From: an uncultured bacterium
GTDB taxonomy: Bacteria; Patescibacteriota; Microgenomatia; UBA1406; GWC2-37-13
Length of the DNA: 13,589 nucleotides
Direction: 5' to 3'
NCBI GenBank assembly: GCA_937914905.1
Contig: CALESU010000216.1
Coordinates: 1-13,589, forward strand
Of the stretch, positions 1-7,871 are shown one piece after another. A program made the position numbers and the translations under genes. Every line of letters starts with the position of its first letter. Within the stretch, counting starts at the first letter, position 1. The notes below the pieces were generated by a model that did no database searches, was not told the origin of the DNA, and saw only the letters and a program-made list of their open reading frames with translations.

Positions 1-157
1 GTTCAACGAACCCGATCTCAACTTCCGGGCGGAATACAGTTTGTTTGACCGCAACACCCCACGAATCATAGCCTCGATATTCGAGCAATTTAAGTCCATC
101 AAGGATAAGATTCCCCGCAGTTTCACGTGTTCCAATATAGCCAAAAATACCACACAT
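1..157 (-). CDS. glmS: GlmS, glutamine--fructose-6-phosphate aminotransferase, N-terminal part (cut by window edge)
   Basis: GlmS makes glucosamine-6-phosphate from fructose-6-phosphate and glutamine, the first committed step to UDP-GlcNAc and cell-wall amino sugars. Only the first 52 residues are here. They begin MCGIFGYIG, so the nucleophile Cys2 of the class II (Ntn) glutamine amidotransferase domain follows the initiator Met. The GlmS hallmark LLEYRGYDS follows at about residues 24-32; the next residue is Trp where Ala is usual (YDSWG for YDSAG). Other MCGI-type amidotransferases (PurF, AsnB) lack the LEYRGYDS stretch. The ATG lies 5 bases after the stop of the upstream membrane-protein gene, so it is probably the last or a late gene of the ftsH transcription unit. 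There is no visible Shine-Dalgarno. The sugar isomerase (SIS) domains lie outside the window. Confidence 0.93.
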   Translation of the reverse strand, partial: MCGIFGYIGTRETAGNLILDGLKLLEYRGYDSWGVAVKQTVFRPEVEIGFVE

Positions 158-162
158 AGAAG

Positions 163-564
163 TTAGGAGTTAATTGGTTTCTTTTTGAGAAACAATATGT
201 TAATTATCTTATCTAAAAAAAGTCCCAATCCTATCAAACTCCATCCAAGGAGGGGGAGACCTCGAGGAATCACCCGAGTCAACACATAATTAATCGTATG
301 TTCAATTCGCCAACTTTCCCGCACCGTGATCAGAGAATCAATGGTCTGTTGTCTGAGTGGTTCTAAAATATGTTTATTATATTCAAACGCAAAAAGGAGG
401 ATTGCAAATCCCCACATTATCACAATGAGACCTCGCTTAGGTTTATATAGTGCAAGAAGTGTGGTGATAATAATTCCTGACGCATAAAAAAGCGCCTCTG
501 CGTTGTGAAGTAAGATGAAATAGATCATATAGAGAATGTTTTGCTGAGTATCGGGTGCTATCAT
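163..564 (-). CDS. Small membrane protein of unknown function, 133 aa
   Basis: I do not recognise a family. The protein has three likely membrane segments, at about residues 22-40, 44-61 and 102-126, and another hydrophobic stretch near residues 10-20. Positive charges sit at 41-44 (KPKR) and at the C-terminus (KKKP), both on the cytoplasmic side if the N-terminus is outside. That leaves a polar loop of about 40 residues (62-101) outside. No catalytic or metal-binding motif is visible. The gene lies 6 bases after the exonuclease stop and 5 bases before glmS on the same strand, so it is almost certainly co-transcribed with ftsH, the exonuclease and glmS. The tight packing and good membrane topology support a real gene. 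Being next to glmS and ftsH hints at the cell envelope, but that is only guilt by association. Confidence 0.75.
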   Translation of the reverse strand: MIAPDTQQNILYMIYFILLHNAEALFYASGIIITTLLALYKPKRGLIVIMWGFAILLFAFEYNKHILEPLRQQTIDSLITVRESWRIEHTINYVLTRVIPRGLPLLGWSLIGLGLFLDKIINILFLKKKPINS

Positions 565-570
565 AGGAAA

Positions 571-1500
571 TTAGAACAATCCAATTTGGTCTTCTGTCGG
601 CTTCTTTTTTTCTTTCACCGCACCTGCAATGGGTTTGAGAGAAGGCCACAGTTTGGGAATGAGAGAATATAATTCCAGTTTTTTAAATTCTTCCTTGAGG
701 TCTTCCTGAAATGTTGAGAAGGCAAGACTAGACATGGGTGGGTTTACATCGACATCACGAACAATCGTTGCGATTTTCTTAAACAGAAGTATTTGTTCCT
801 TATGTTCCTGCAATATTTCTCTCCATTTGACGTTTTCTACTTCGTTAAGATGCTCCAACAGATTTTCAATGGTTTTATAAGGCGCCAGGAGTTTTTGAGC
901 CGTTTTCGGACCAATGCCTCGCGCCGTATTGTAATTATCGGAAGAATCTCCTGCGAGTGCTTTGTAATCTGGTACGTACATGGGGTCCATGCCATATTTT
1001 TCCCTCACTTCTTGAGGGGTAAACAGATCAAAATGAGAAATGCCCGTTTTCGGTGCAATAACCGAAACTTTTTCATCCGTAAGTTGGAGTAAATCTCGGT
1101 CTCCCGTCACAATGAGTACTCGGTCAAACGCTTCTTTTTGACGTTCTGCAAGAGTGCCAATAACATCATCGGCTTCAAAGCCTTCTTTCTCTACCCGAGT
1201 GACTCCACCGGCATCCAAAAGAGTTCGGATTATGGGGATTTGGACTCGTAACAAATCGTCCATCTTGGGGCGTTTTGATTGATAGCCCGTATACAGTTTT
1301 TTTCGAAATGTTGGTTTTGGCGTGTCGAAACAAACCGCCAAATGTGTCGGGCGAAAATCGATTACGATTTTCTGAAACATCATAAAAAATCCATATACCG
1401 CGTTTGTTGGGGTTCCATCACGAGATGTCAGGGTGGGAGGCAGAGCGTGAAAAGCCCTGTGAATCATCGCATGAGCGTCGATTAGGAGCAATGTTTTCAT
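571..1500 (-). CDS. Stand-alone 5'-3' exonuclease (PolA N-terminal domain / FEN-like), 309 aa
   Basis: This is a structure-specific 5' nuclease related to the N-terminal domain of DNA polymerase I, used for flap and RNA-primer removal and in repair. Conserved acidic metal ligands are visible at D8 (LLIDAHA), D59, E109/D111/D112 (FEADDVIG), D134/D136 (TGDRD) and D185/D188 (GDSSDN). The helix-3-turn-helix DNA clamp GIGPKTAQKLL is at about 195-205. The GYQSKRP motif (about 72-78) also fits the family. There is no polymerase domain; the length matches the exonuclease domain alone. The last five residues are QIGLF, matching the bacterial beta-clamp-binding consensus QxxLF, after a charged linker (about 296-304). 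The start ATG overlaps the ftsH stop as ATGA, implying translational coupling. Stand-alone proteins of this family include ExoIX/Xni, but I give no symbol because this one looks more like the PolA domain. Confidence 0.92.
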   Translation of the reverse strand: MKTLLLIDAHAMIHRAFHALPPTLTSRDGTPTNAVYGFFMMFQKIVIDFRPTHLAVCFDTPKPTFRKKLYTGYQSKRPKMDDLLRVQIPIIRTLLDAGGVTRVEKEGFEADDVIGTLAERQKEAFDRVLIVTGDRDLLQLTDEKVSVIAPKTGISHFDLFTPQEVREKYGMDPMYVPDYKALAGDSSDNYNTARGIGPKTAQKLLAPYKTIENLLEHLNEVENVKWREILQEHKEQILLFKKIATIVRDVDVNPPMSSLAFSTFQEDLKEEFKKLELYSLIPKLWPSLKPIAGAVKEKKKPTEDQIGLF

Positions 1501-3401
1501 TGGGAAGGATTGGGTACCGATCGTTTTCGAGAAACTTCACTGGGATCTGTTTTCTTTACTCCCACGATGGCCTCAAATTGATCTTGATCCATACTTTCTA
1601 TTTCCATGAGTTTTTCTGCGACCTTATCCATCTTGTCCCTTTTGGTTTTCAAGAGAGAAACTGCTCTTTCATATCCTTCGAACAAAATACTTTTTACCTC
1701 TTGATCTATTCGAGCCAACATTTCTTGAGAAATGTCAGTGCGCTCTACTCCCATGCGGTAATCAGTGATATCTTGAGACGGTCCATAATTGATCGGACCT
1801 AAACTACTCATGCCAAAATCCATTACCATACGTCGCGCAATTGATGTTGCCTGATCAAAATCATTGGAAGCGCCTGTAGTGATTTCTTTAAACACCACTT
1901 CTTCAGCAGCTCGTCCGCCCATCATGACTGCAATTCGTTCAATGAGAGCCGTCTTTGAGGTGTGTAACTTGTCTCGTTCAGGAGGGATAAGCGTATATCC
2001 AAGAGCCATACCGCGAGAAACAATCGAAATGCGATGTACGGGATCCGTGTGATCTTGAAAATGAGAAACAATGGCGTGTCCCGCTTCATGATATGCCGTA
2101 ATTTTTCGATCGAGCTCAGTTTGTAAGCGTTTTTTTTCGGGGCCCAATTTCACTTTGGTGGCTGAATCCTCAATGTCATCCATGGTAACTGAGTCTCGAC
2201 CGTTTCGTGCGGCAGTAATCGCTGCTTCATTGAGCATATTTTCAATATCTGCTCCAGAGAATCCAACTGTCCTTTTGGCAACTCTTCCCCAATTCACATC
2301 TTCTGCAACTGGCTTATTTTTAGCATGAATTTTGATAATTTCCGCTCTTCCCTCAACGTCGGGATAATCTACCAGTATGCGTCTATCAAATCTTCCGGGA
2401 CGAAGAAGTGCTGAGTCAAGGAGATCTCCTCTATTGGTAGCTGCAATTACCACCACTTGTTCGTTAGGGGTAAATCCATCCATCTCAACAAGGATCTGAT
2501 TGAGCGTTTGTTCCCGTTCATCATGCGAGGACATGACTCCCGTAGATCTCGACCTTCCAATTGCGTCAATTTCATCAATAAAAATGATAGAAGGTGCACT
2601 TTGTTTTGCTTTTGCAAATAAGTCTCGAGCCCGTGCAGCTCCAATTCCGACAAGCATTTCCATAAATTCAGAGCCGGCTATAGAGAAGAAAGGAACGCTG
2701 GCTTCTCCCGCAACGGCTTTTGCAAGGAGCGTTTTACCTGTTCCTGCGGGGCCAACGAGCATGACTCCTTTGGGTGGCCTTGCTCCGAGTTTCTTATACT
2801 TTTCCGGATTTTTGAGAAAATCAACAATCTCTTCGAGTTCTTTTTTTGCCTCTTCCACACCCGCAACGTCTTTAAAGGTGATTTTTGAAGTTTCCTTGTT
2901 GAATCGTTTTGCTTTTGATTGTCCAAATGAAAATATGGAATCTTGAGAACCTCTTGCTTGGCGCATCATAAACCAGATGAATCCGACCAATAAAATCGCA
3001 GGAATGACATTTCCTAAAAATCTCAAAACCTCGACTCCCGTTTGTGTATCTTCAACGGTAATCTCAACTTGATTGAGGGGGATTTTTGAATCGGTCAAAA
3101 TTTGACGAACATTATCTCCCGGCTCTATTCGCGTTTTTACCAGTGATCCATCAACATAAGTTGCGAGCACGCGAGTATCTGCGATTGAAAGTTTGGATAT
3201 TTTTTGCTCTTTAACATCAATCAAAATCTGAGAAAGTGGCTTGCTTTCCGCGGTAGCTGCAGGATCCGAGAAGAGGGGACCAAAAATACTAAAGATAAAA
3301 AATGCAGAAAACAAAATAATAAAAAGAGTCTTAATATTGAATTGAATCTTAAACTCTTTGATCTTATCGAGCTCACCTTTTTTTTCTTTTGATTTTTTCA
3401 T
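1497..3401 (-). CDS. ftsH: FtsH, membrane-anchored ATP-dependent zinc metalloprotease, 634 aa
   Basis: FtsH unfolds and degrades membrane and short-lived cytosolic proteins as a hexamer. A Lys-rich N-terminus (1-25) precedes membrane segment 1 (about 25-42); an extracytoplasmic domain (about 45-130) follows; segment 2 is at about 131-146. The AAA+ domain has Walker A GPAGTGKT (217-224), pore motif FMEMLVG (246-252; the second aromatic of the usual FVEMFVG is Leu), Walker B IIFIDEIDA (272-280) and the second region of homology with arginine fingers R334/R337. The M41 protease site is HEAGH (438-442), and D514 in TGASND is the probable third zinc ligand. Length is normal. It is first in a four-gene leftward unit and overlaps the exonuclease start by 4 bases. 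A -10 element only 8 bases upstream of the ATG predicts a leaderless message. The C-terminal ~20 residues are polar and probably disordered. Confidence 0.98.
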   Translation of the reverse strand: MKKSKEKKGELDKIKEFKIQFNIKTLFIILFSAFFIFSIFGPLFSDPAATAESKPLSQILIDVKEQKISKLSIADTRVLATYVDGSLVKTRIEPGDNVRQILTDSKIPLNQVEITVEDTQTGVEVLRFLGNVIPAILLVGFIWFMMRQARGSQDSIFSFGQSKAKRFNKETSKITFKDVAGVEEAKKELEEIVDFLKNPEKYKKLGARPPKGVMLVGPAGTGKTLLAKAVAGEASVPFFSIAGSEFMEMLVGIGAARARDLFAKAKQSAPSIIFIDEIDAIGRSRSTGVMSSHDEREQTLNQILVEMDGFTPNEQVVVIAATNRGDLLDSALLRPGRFDRRILVDYPDVEGRAEIIKIHAKNKPVAEDVNWGRVAKRTVGFSGADIENMLNEAAITAARNGRDSVTMDDIEDSATKVKLGPEKKRLQTELDRKITAYHEAGHAIVSHFQDHTDPVHRISIVSRGMALGYTLIPPERDKLHTSKTALIERIAVMMGGRAAEEVVFKEITTGASNDFDQATSIARRMVMDFGMSSLGPINYGPSQDITDYRMGVERTDISQEMLARIDQEVKSILFEGYERAVSLLKTKRDKMDKVAEKLMEIESMDQDQFEAIVGVKKTDPSEVSRKRSVPNPSQ

Positions 3402-3409
3402 ACCGCACC

Positions 3410-3438
3410 ATTCTAGCAGATATTTGGTAGAATGGGAA
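3410..3438 (-). promoter_or_regulatory. Predicted sigma70-type promoter of ftsH, leaderless
   Basis: Reading the minus strand, TTCCCA (3438-3433, 4 of 6 matches to TTGACA) is followed after 17 bases by an extended -10, TGC-TAGAAT (3418-3410). Transcription would start near 3403, two bases before the ftsH ATG at 3401. No room is left for a Shine-Dalgarno. The spacer contains the -10 element of the opposite promoter, so the two sites cannot both be occupied by polymerase at once. This is seen by eye only. Confidence 0.6.
3425..3433 (+). promoter_or_regulatory. Predicted extended -10 promoter of tsaC-tsaE/tsaD
   Basis: TGG-TAGAAT matches the extended -10 form TGnTATAAT at 5 of 6 hexamer positions. 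There is no good -35 at 16-18 bases (GCACCA at 3405-3410 is poor), which is tolerable for an extended -10. The start site would be near 3440, giving a leader of about 32 bases before the ATG at 3472. This element and the ftsH -10 form an inverted pair (ATTCTA / TAGAAT) separated by 12 bases. Confidence 0.45.
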
Positions 3439-3471
3439 GCGTTTGACCGGATTATCAGTACAAGAAAAAAG

Positions 3472-4569
3472 ATGAGAATTCGCCTTTCACAAGACGGAAC
3501 AAATTTGAAAGATGTCGTCTCAAAAACTCAAGAAGTACTTTCTTCGGGAGGGCTTGTTGTTTTTCCATCAGACACGGTGTATGGACTTTTAGTTGACGCT
3601 AAACAAGAAGAGGCAGTGTCAAAGCTTATTGCATTCAAAAATAGACCAATTGGTAAAGCGATATCTGTGTTTGTCTCCTCAATTGAAGAGCTTGCCTCTC
3701 ATGCATTTATCACAAGCAATCAAAAACCACTTCTTGAATCACTCCTTCCAGGGCCATTTACGGTTATCTTAAACTCTCGTCACACCGTCTCAAACCTACT
3801 TGAGTCGGAAACGGGCACTCTCGGGTTTCGGATTCCTGATTATGAGCCTGTTCGCTTAGTGTCGAAATCATACCGCAACCCCATAACTGCAACATCTGCA
3901 AATTTGGGTGGACGTCATCCTCACTATTCCATCGAATCGTTACTGAATCAGTTACCAAAAGAAAAACAAGCGATGATAGACCTTATAGTGGACGCAGGAA
4001 AACTACCACGAAACAAACCCTCGACCGTCCTTGACATGACTCAAGATTCACTTCAGATTGTCAGAAAAGGAGATATTATCACGTCAAGCAAAAATGAATA
4101 TCGATCACCTTCTCCCAAAGAAACGCGGAAACTGGGTGCATTTCTCCTGCGCCAATCAGAAAAAAAAGCCAAAGGAAAGCCAATCGTATTCCTGATGACA
4201 GGAGAGCTAGGAACGGGAAAAACGGAAATGTCTCGGGGGATTGCCGAAGTATTAGGAATTCCTCAAGTAGTGTCTCCCACTTTTGTCGTTTCGTATGAGT
4301 ATGAAATTCCTCATTCAGCATCGAATCGATTAAATAATACATATAAGCAATTCGTGCATGCTGATCTCTACAACATAATGGAATCGGATGAAATGGAGCA
4401 TATTGGGCTAGATCAGTATCTGGATAAACCCGTTATTATGGTAATTGAGTGGGGAGAGCGCATGGGGGATTTTATTCATTCTCTCCAGGAAAAAACCCAT
4501 GTGGTTCTGGTAACCTTTTCACACGTTAACGAGAATGAACGAATCATTCGAGTTCATCATTCATTATGA
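3472..4569 (+). CDS. tsaC-tsaE: TsaC-TsaE fusion: L-threonylcarbamoyladenylate synthase joined to the t6A-complex ATPase, 365 aa
   Basis: This is a two-domain protein for tRNA t6A37 modification. Residues 1 to about 203 are a YrdC/Sua5-type TsaC, which makes threonylcarbamoyl-AMP from threonine, bicarbonate and ATP. Seen there are VVFPSDTVYGLL (29-40), KNRP (56-59), LPGPFTVIL (92-100), TSAN (141-144), STVLD (184-188) and IVRKGDI (196-202). After a short linker, residues from about 213 to 365 are TsaE, a P-loop protein. It has Walker A GELGTGKT (244-251), SPTFVVSYEY (268-277), HADLY (296-300) and VIEWGER (324-330). The reading frame is open throughout, so this is a true fusion in the sequence. 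I chose the ATG at 3472 because it begins the conserved domain; the upstream in-frame extension would run across the divergent promoters and into ftsH. The stop overlaps the tsaD start as ATGA. Confidence 0.95.
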   Translation: MRIRLSQDGTNLKDVVSKTQEVLSSGGLVVFPSDTVYGLLVDAKQEEAVSKLIAFKNRPIGKAISVFVSSIEELASHAFITSNQKPLLESLLPGPFTVILNSRHTVSNLLESETGTLGFRIPDYEPVRLVSKSYRNPITATSANLGGRHPHYSIESLLNQLPKEKQAMIDLIVDAGKLPRNKPSTVLDMTQDSLQIVRKGDIITSSKNEYRSPSPKETRKLGAFLLRQSEKKAKGKPIVFLMTGELGTGKTEMSRGIAEVLGIPQVVSPTFVVSYEYEIPHSASNRLNNTYKQFVHADLYNIMESDEMEHIGLDQYLDKPVIMVIEWGERMGDFIHSLQEKTHVVLVTFSHVNENERIIRVHHSL

Positions 4570-5609
4570 ACATTTTAGCTATAGACACTTCAGCAGACGA
4601 CACTTCCTGTGCCATAATCTCAGGGAGAAAGGTCCTTGCCCATGTTGAGTATTCGCAAATTGCACTTCACGCAAAGTGGGGAGGTATTTTACCTTCTCTT
4701 GCCAAGCGTGCTCACGAAGAGCGGATTGATTGGGTCATACAAAAAACCCTTCGAAACGCGCATTTATCGCTTGCCCAAATTCACGGGATTGGAGTAACAT
4801 ACGGTCCAGGACTTGCGATTGCCCTTGAGGTGGGAATTCGTAAGGCAGTCGAACTTTCATCGACTCTCACCATTCCTCTTATTCCGGTAAATCACATGGA
4901 AGGGCATTTGTATTCGAGTTTTGTACAGAATGCAAAAGGAAATCCAACTCGACCGTTCCAGTTTCCTTATTTAGGATTGCTTGTTTCAGGAGGCCATACA
5001 GAACTCATTCTATTCAAAGATCATTTAACGTATGAAATTTTAGGCCAAACAGTGGACGACGCCGCCGGAGAGGCCTTGGACAAGGCAGCGCGCATGCTTG
5101 GCTTTGGATATCCGGGAGGACCTGTCATCGAAACTCTATCTCAAACGGTAAAGCATGAAGATCGATACATTTTTCCTCGACCCATGATGAAGTCTCAGGA
5201 TTTGCAATTTTCATTTTCAGGATTGAAAACCGCACTCCTTTATAAAATACAGAAGATGAGCGAAGAAGAGAAGATTGAAGCGTTGCCGTATCTCGCCAGT
5301 TCATTTCAGGAAGCGGTTATGAAATCATTGATTAAAAAGACAGAACGAGCTATTCTCAAAACGGGAATATCACGACTCGTGGTGGGAGGAGGAGTGAGTG
5401 TCAACGAACGGTTGCGAACCTTACTGCGAGCTCTGGTCAAATCTCATGGTGGAATAGTCCAGTTTCCACCTTACAAATATCTCAACTTTGACAATTCCGC
5501 GATGATCGGGATCGTCGCCTCATTTCGGGCCGAAGAAGGCTTGATGCTTTCTCCTGGGTCTCACATCGACCGGGTTCCGCGCCTCTCTCTGTTGCAATCT
5601 ACTCAATAA
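4566..5609 (+). CDS. tsaD: TsaD, tRNA N6-threonylcarbamoyladenosine transferase, 347 aa
   Basis: TsaD (Kae1/Qri7 family) transfers the threonylcarbamoyl group from TC-AMP to A37 of ANN-decoding tRNAs. Metal-binding residues are visible as H110 and H114 (NHMEGH) and D309 (NFDNSAMIG). Nucleotide-site motifs are SGGHTEL (141-147) and VGGGVSVN (273-280). The first motif is DTSADDTS (7-14) where bacterial proteins usually have ETSCDETA, so the Cys and Glu of that motif are replaced by Ala and Asp. Length is normal. The gene overlaps tsaC-tsaE by 4 bases, so both products are likely made together. The usual bacterial partner TsaB, needed to build the TsaBDE complex, is not in this window. Confidence 0.96.
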   Translation: MNILAIDTSADDTSCAIISGRKVLAHVEYSQIALHAKWGGILPSLAKRAHEERIDWVIQKTLRNAHLSLAQIHGIGVTYGPGLAIALEVGIRKAVELSSTLTIPLIPVNHMEGHLYSSFVQNAKGNPTRPFQFPYLGLLVSGGHTELILFKDHLTYEILGQTVDDAAGEALDKAARMLGFGYPGGPVIETLSQTVKHEDRYIFPRPMMKSQDLQFSFSGLKTALLYKIQKMSEEEKIEALPYLASSFQEAVMKSLIKKTERAILKTGISRLVVGGGVSVNERLRTLLRALVKSHGGIVQFPPYKYLNFDNSAMIGIVASFRAEEGLMLSPGSHIDRVPRLSLLQSTQ

Positions 5610-5636
5610 TTCGCTAGACTTGGTTTTCGCTATAAG
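5592..5636 (+). promoter_or_regulatory. Candidate suf operon promoter elements
   Basis: Two weak options lie around the end of tsaD. TTGCAA (5592-5597) with a 17-base gap to TAGACT (5615-5620) matches 4 of 6 in each hexamer and would give a leader of about 26 bases to sufC. TATAAG (5631-5636) is a better -10 but has no -35; it would give a leader of about 10 bases. The gap between tsaD and sufC is only 43 bases, so read-through from tsaD is also possible. No Fe-S regulator site (IscR or SufR type) is recognised. Confidence 0.3.
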
Positions 5637-5652
5637 TTTCGAACAAATACTC

Positions 5653-6366
5653 ATGCTTACTTTGAAAAATCTCCACGTATCGATTGAAGATAAACAGATA
5701 TTGAACGGAATTGATTTTACGTTTGAAAAGGGAAAAATATACGCCATTATGGGTCCCAACGGATCTGGGAAATCTACCCTTGCTTATTCCATCATGGGGC
5801 ATCCTGCGTATCAAATAAAAGAAAGTTCCCAAATTCTTTTCAATGGGAAAAACATCACGGAAATGGAATCTAACGAAAGATCTCATGAAGGATTATTCCT
5901 CTCATTCCAATCTCCTCTAGCGCTATCCGGCGTAAAGGTGTATCAACTCCTTCAGCTTGCTATGCAAGGGAAGAAGGATCCTCTCCAAATTCGTAAACAA
6001 GCACAAGCTATAGCTCGAGAGCTAGGGATAAGTGAGGAACTTTTGGGACGGGCACTAAATGAAGGTGCCTCGGGGGGAGAACGTAAAAAAATGGAAGTTT
6101 TGCAGGCTGCAGTACTCGACAAAGATTTTCTCATGTTTGACGAAGTGGATACCGGAGTGGATGTAGATTCGCTCAAAACCATCGCGGAATTTCTCACCAA
6201 ACACAAGCAAGACAAGACGTATGTGGTGATCACTCATTACAACAGAATTCTCCATTACCTCAAGCCCGACTACGTCCTCGTTATGATGAAAGGAAAACTC
6301 GTGAAAGTGGGAGATGGATCACTCGCAAAAGAAATTGAAGAGACTGGTTATACGAATATTACTTGA
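5653..6366 (+). CDS. sufC: SufC, ABC-type ATPase of the SUF Fe-S assembly complex, 237 aa
   Basis: SufC is the cytosolic ATPase that drives the SufB/SufD scaffold to form and release Fe-S clusters. Seen are Walker [10 protein letters not shown] (34-42), Q-loop Q86 (LSFQSP), the signature ASGGE (139-143) in a SufC-typical context ([14 protein letters not shown]), Walker B with catalytic D163-E164 ([11 protein letters not shown]) and switch H195 (VITHY). There is no membrane segment, as expected for SufC rather than a transporter. The ATG at 5653 was chosen because the family motif LTLKNL follows at once; an in-frame TTG at 5620 would add 11 residues of no recognisable kind. It is the first gene of the suf cluster, 43 bases after tsaD and 9 bases before sufB. 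There is no clear Shine-Dalgarno. Confidence 0.96.
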   Translation: MLTLKNLHVSIEDKQILNGIDFTFEKGKIYAIMGPNGSGKSTLAYSIMGHPAYQIKESSQILFNGKNITEMESNERSHEGLFLSFQSPLALSGVKVYQLLQLAMQGKKDPLQIRKQAQAIARELGISEELLGRALNEGASGGERKKMEVLQAAVLDKDFLMFDEVDTGVDVDSLKTIAEFLTKHKQDKTYVVITHYNRILHYLKPDYVLVMMKGKLVKVGDGSLAKEIEETGYTNIT

Positions 6367-6375
6367 TATCCCCTC

Positions 6376-7776
6376 ATGAGTACCCCGAAAGACGATATTC
6401 AATTTGACTATAAATACGGCTTTTCTATGCCAGAAAAATCCGTGTATAAAGCTAAAAAAGGCTTGGACGAAAGTGTGGTCCGCATGATTTCTCAGATCAA
6501 GGAAGAACCTGCTTGGATGACCGAATTTAGGCTCAAATCCTACAAGATTTTCCTTGAAAAAAAGATGCCTACGTGGGGAGGAGATTTATCAAAGATTGAT
6601 TTTGAGAATATTTTTTATTATCTCAAGCCTACTGACAAACAGGTAAACTCGTGGGAAGATCTCCCTGTTGAGATTAAAGAGACGTATGACCGGATCGGCG
6701 TACCTGAAGCAGAAAAAAAGTTTTTAGCCGGAGTTTCTGCACAATATGAATCTGAAGTGGTGTATGAGAGTGTAAATAAACAGCTAGACAAAGACGGTGT
6801 TTTGTTTATGGATATGGATTCTGGCTTACGTAAATATCCGGAACTAGTTAAACAATACTTTGGTACCTTGATTCCCCCTCATGACAATAAATTTGCAGCA
6901 CTAAATTCAGCAGTGTGGTCTGGTGGATCATTTGTGTACATTCCCAAAGGTGTGAAAGTATCTCTTCCTCTTCAAGCATACTTTCGTATCAATTCTGAGC
7001 GCTTCGGACAATTTGAAAGAACACTCATCATTGCAGAAGAGGGAAGTGATGTCCATTATATTGAAGGATGCACTGCACCTATCTACACCACAGATTCACT
7101 TCATTCAGCAGTAGTTGAGATTTTTGTGAAAAAAGGAGCCAGAGTTCGCTATACCACCGTGCAAAATTGGAGTAAAAATGTATATAACCTTGTCACGAAG
7201 CGCGCACAAGCCGAAGAACGTGCGATTATGGAGTGGGTTGATTGTAATATTGGAAGCCAGCTAACTATGAAATATCCCAGCGTGTACCTCACCGGAGAAG
7301 GTGCCAGAGGAGAAGTTCTCTCTATCGCATATGCAGGAGAAGGGCAAGTGCAAGACGCAGGAGCGAAGATGATGCATTTTGCCCCAAACACTTCTTCTCG
7401 TATCGTTTCAAAATCTATTTCAAAACAAGGAGGAAGAACTTCATATCGAGGACTCGTGCAAGTCGCACCAAAAGCAAAAAATGCAACTGTTTTCGTATCG
7501 TGCGACGCCCTTATCCTTGATGAAGCATCTCGATCTGATACCTATCCTTTTATGCGGATTAAAGAGCAAGATGTGGAAATACAGCATGAGGCAACAGTTG
7601 AAAAATTGGGTGATGAGAAATTGTTTTATCTTATGTCTCGGGGATTGTCGAAAGCAGATGCTGAATCAGCACTCGTTTTGGGATTCATGGAGCCCGTGAC
7701 AAGAGAAATTCCCCTTGAGTATTCGATAGAGCTTAATCGGTTAATACGGCTTGAAATGGAAGGAAGCGTAGGATAG
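6376..7776 (+). CDS. sufB: SufB, Fe-S cluster scaffold protein, 466 aa
   Basis: SufB is the beta-helix scaffold on which the nascent cluster is built, in a complex with SufC and SufD. Family motifs visible are [10 protein letters not shown] (186-195), YIEGCTAP (228-235, with C232), [18 protein letters not shown] (374-391), [16 protein letters not shown] (404-419) and the C-terminal [14 protein letters not shown] (453-466). H404 and E405 match the conserved His-Glu pair. At the position of the E. coli cluster cysteine (C405, GDQC) there is Ser (DEAS), which is the usual form in Gram-positive-type SufB. Length is full. It lies 9 bases after sufC with no Shine-Dalgarno (CCCTC precedes the ATG), so its translation may depend on coupling to sufC. 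A palindromic repeat begins 5 bases after its stop. Confidence 0.97.
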   Translation: MSTPKDDIQFDYKYGFSMPEKSVYKAKKGLDESVVRMISQIKEEPAWMTEFRLKSYKIFLEKKMPTWGGDLSKIDFENIFYYLKPTDKQVNSWEDLPVEIKETYDRIGVPEAEKKFLAGVSAQYESEVVYESVNKQLDKDGVLFMDMDSGLRKYPELVKQYFGTLIPPHDNKFAALNSAVWSGGSFVYIPKGVKVSLPLQAYFRINSERFGQFERTLIIAEEGSDVHYIEGCTAPIYTTDSLHSAVVEIFVKKGARVRYTTVQNWSKNVYNLVTKRAQAEERAIMEWVDCNIGSQLTMKYPSVYLTGEGARGEVLSIAYAGEGQVQDAGAKMMHFAPNTSSRIVSKSISKQGGRTSYRGLVQVAPKAKNATVFVSCDALILDEASRSDTYPFMRIKEQDVEIQHEATVEKLGDEKLFYLMSRGLSKADAESALVLGFMEPVTREIPLEYSIELNRLIRLEMEGSVG

Positions 7777-7780
7777 TGTT

Positions 7781-7855
7781 GTCATTCTGACCCTCCGAAT
7801 CGGAGGGGAAGAATCCATCACTGAGAATGGATCCTTCGCTTGCACTCAGGATGAC
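7781..7855. repeat. 75-base palindromic repeat element (REP/MITE-like, GTCATTCTGA type)
   Basis: An imperfect palindrome fills most of the sufB-sufD gap. The outer arms GTCATTCTGA (7781-7790) and TCAGGATGAC (7846-7855) pair with one G-U. Inner arms GAAGAATCCAT (7808-7818) and ATGGATCCTTC (7827-7837) pair with one mismatch and leave an 8-base loop. A second small hairpin, CCCTCCG-AAT-CGGAGGG (7791-7807), sits in the left arm. Ends of the GTCATTCTGA / TCAGGATGAC kind are familiar to me from dispersed palindromes in many environmental bacterial genomes, so this is probably one copy of a genome-wide family. In RNA it would form a branched hairpin between sufB and sufD. It has no U-tract, so it is not a standard terminator. 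Confidence 0.75.
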
Positions 7856-7871
7856 GTTATCGAAACAACAT

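Noticed and set aside
2500..2946. 148-codon plus-strand open frame inside ftsH
   Set aside because: It is antisense to the highly conserved AAA+ domain of FtsH, is low in complexity (Ser/Ala/Pro rich) and has no recognisable motif; it is a shadow of the real frame.
3377..3397. T-rich run on the plus strand resembling a terminator tail
   Set aside because: It is the Lys-rich N-terminal coding sequence of ftsH read in reverse, with no GC-rich hairpin in front.
3358..3471. 38-residue N-terminal extension of TsaC-TsaE
   Set aside because: It would overlap the start of ftsH and run across both divergent promoters, and it precedes the conserved TsaC domain with no matching family sequence.
7791..7807. 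CCCTCCG/CGGAGGG hairpin as an intrinsic terminator after sufB
   Set aside because: No run of T follows on either strand, and it is nested in a larger palindrome; a terminator call is not supported.
7827..7871. Upstream ATG giving SufD 15 more residues
   Set aside because: This start lies in the arm of the palindromic repeat and the extra residues have no family similarity; the ATG at 7872 begins a normal soluble protein.
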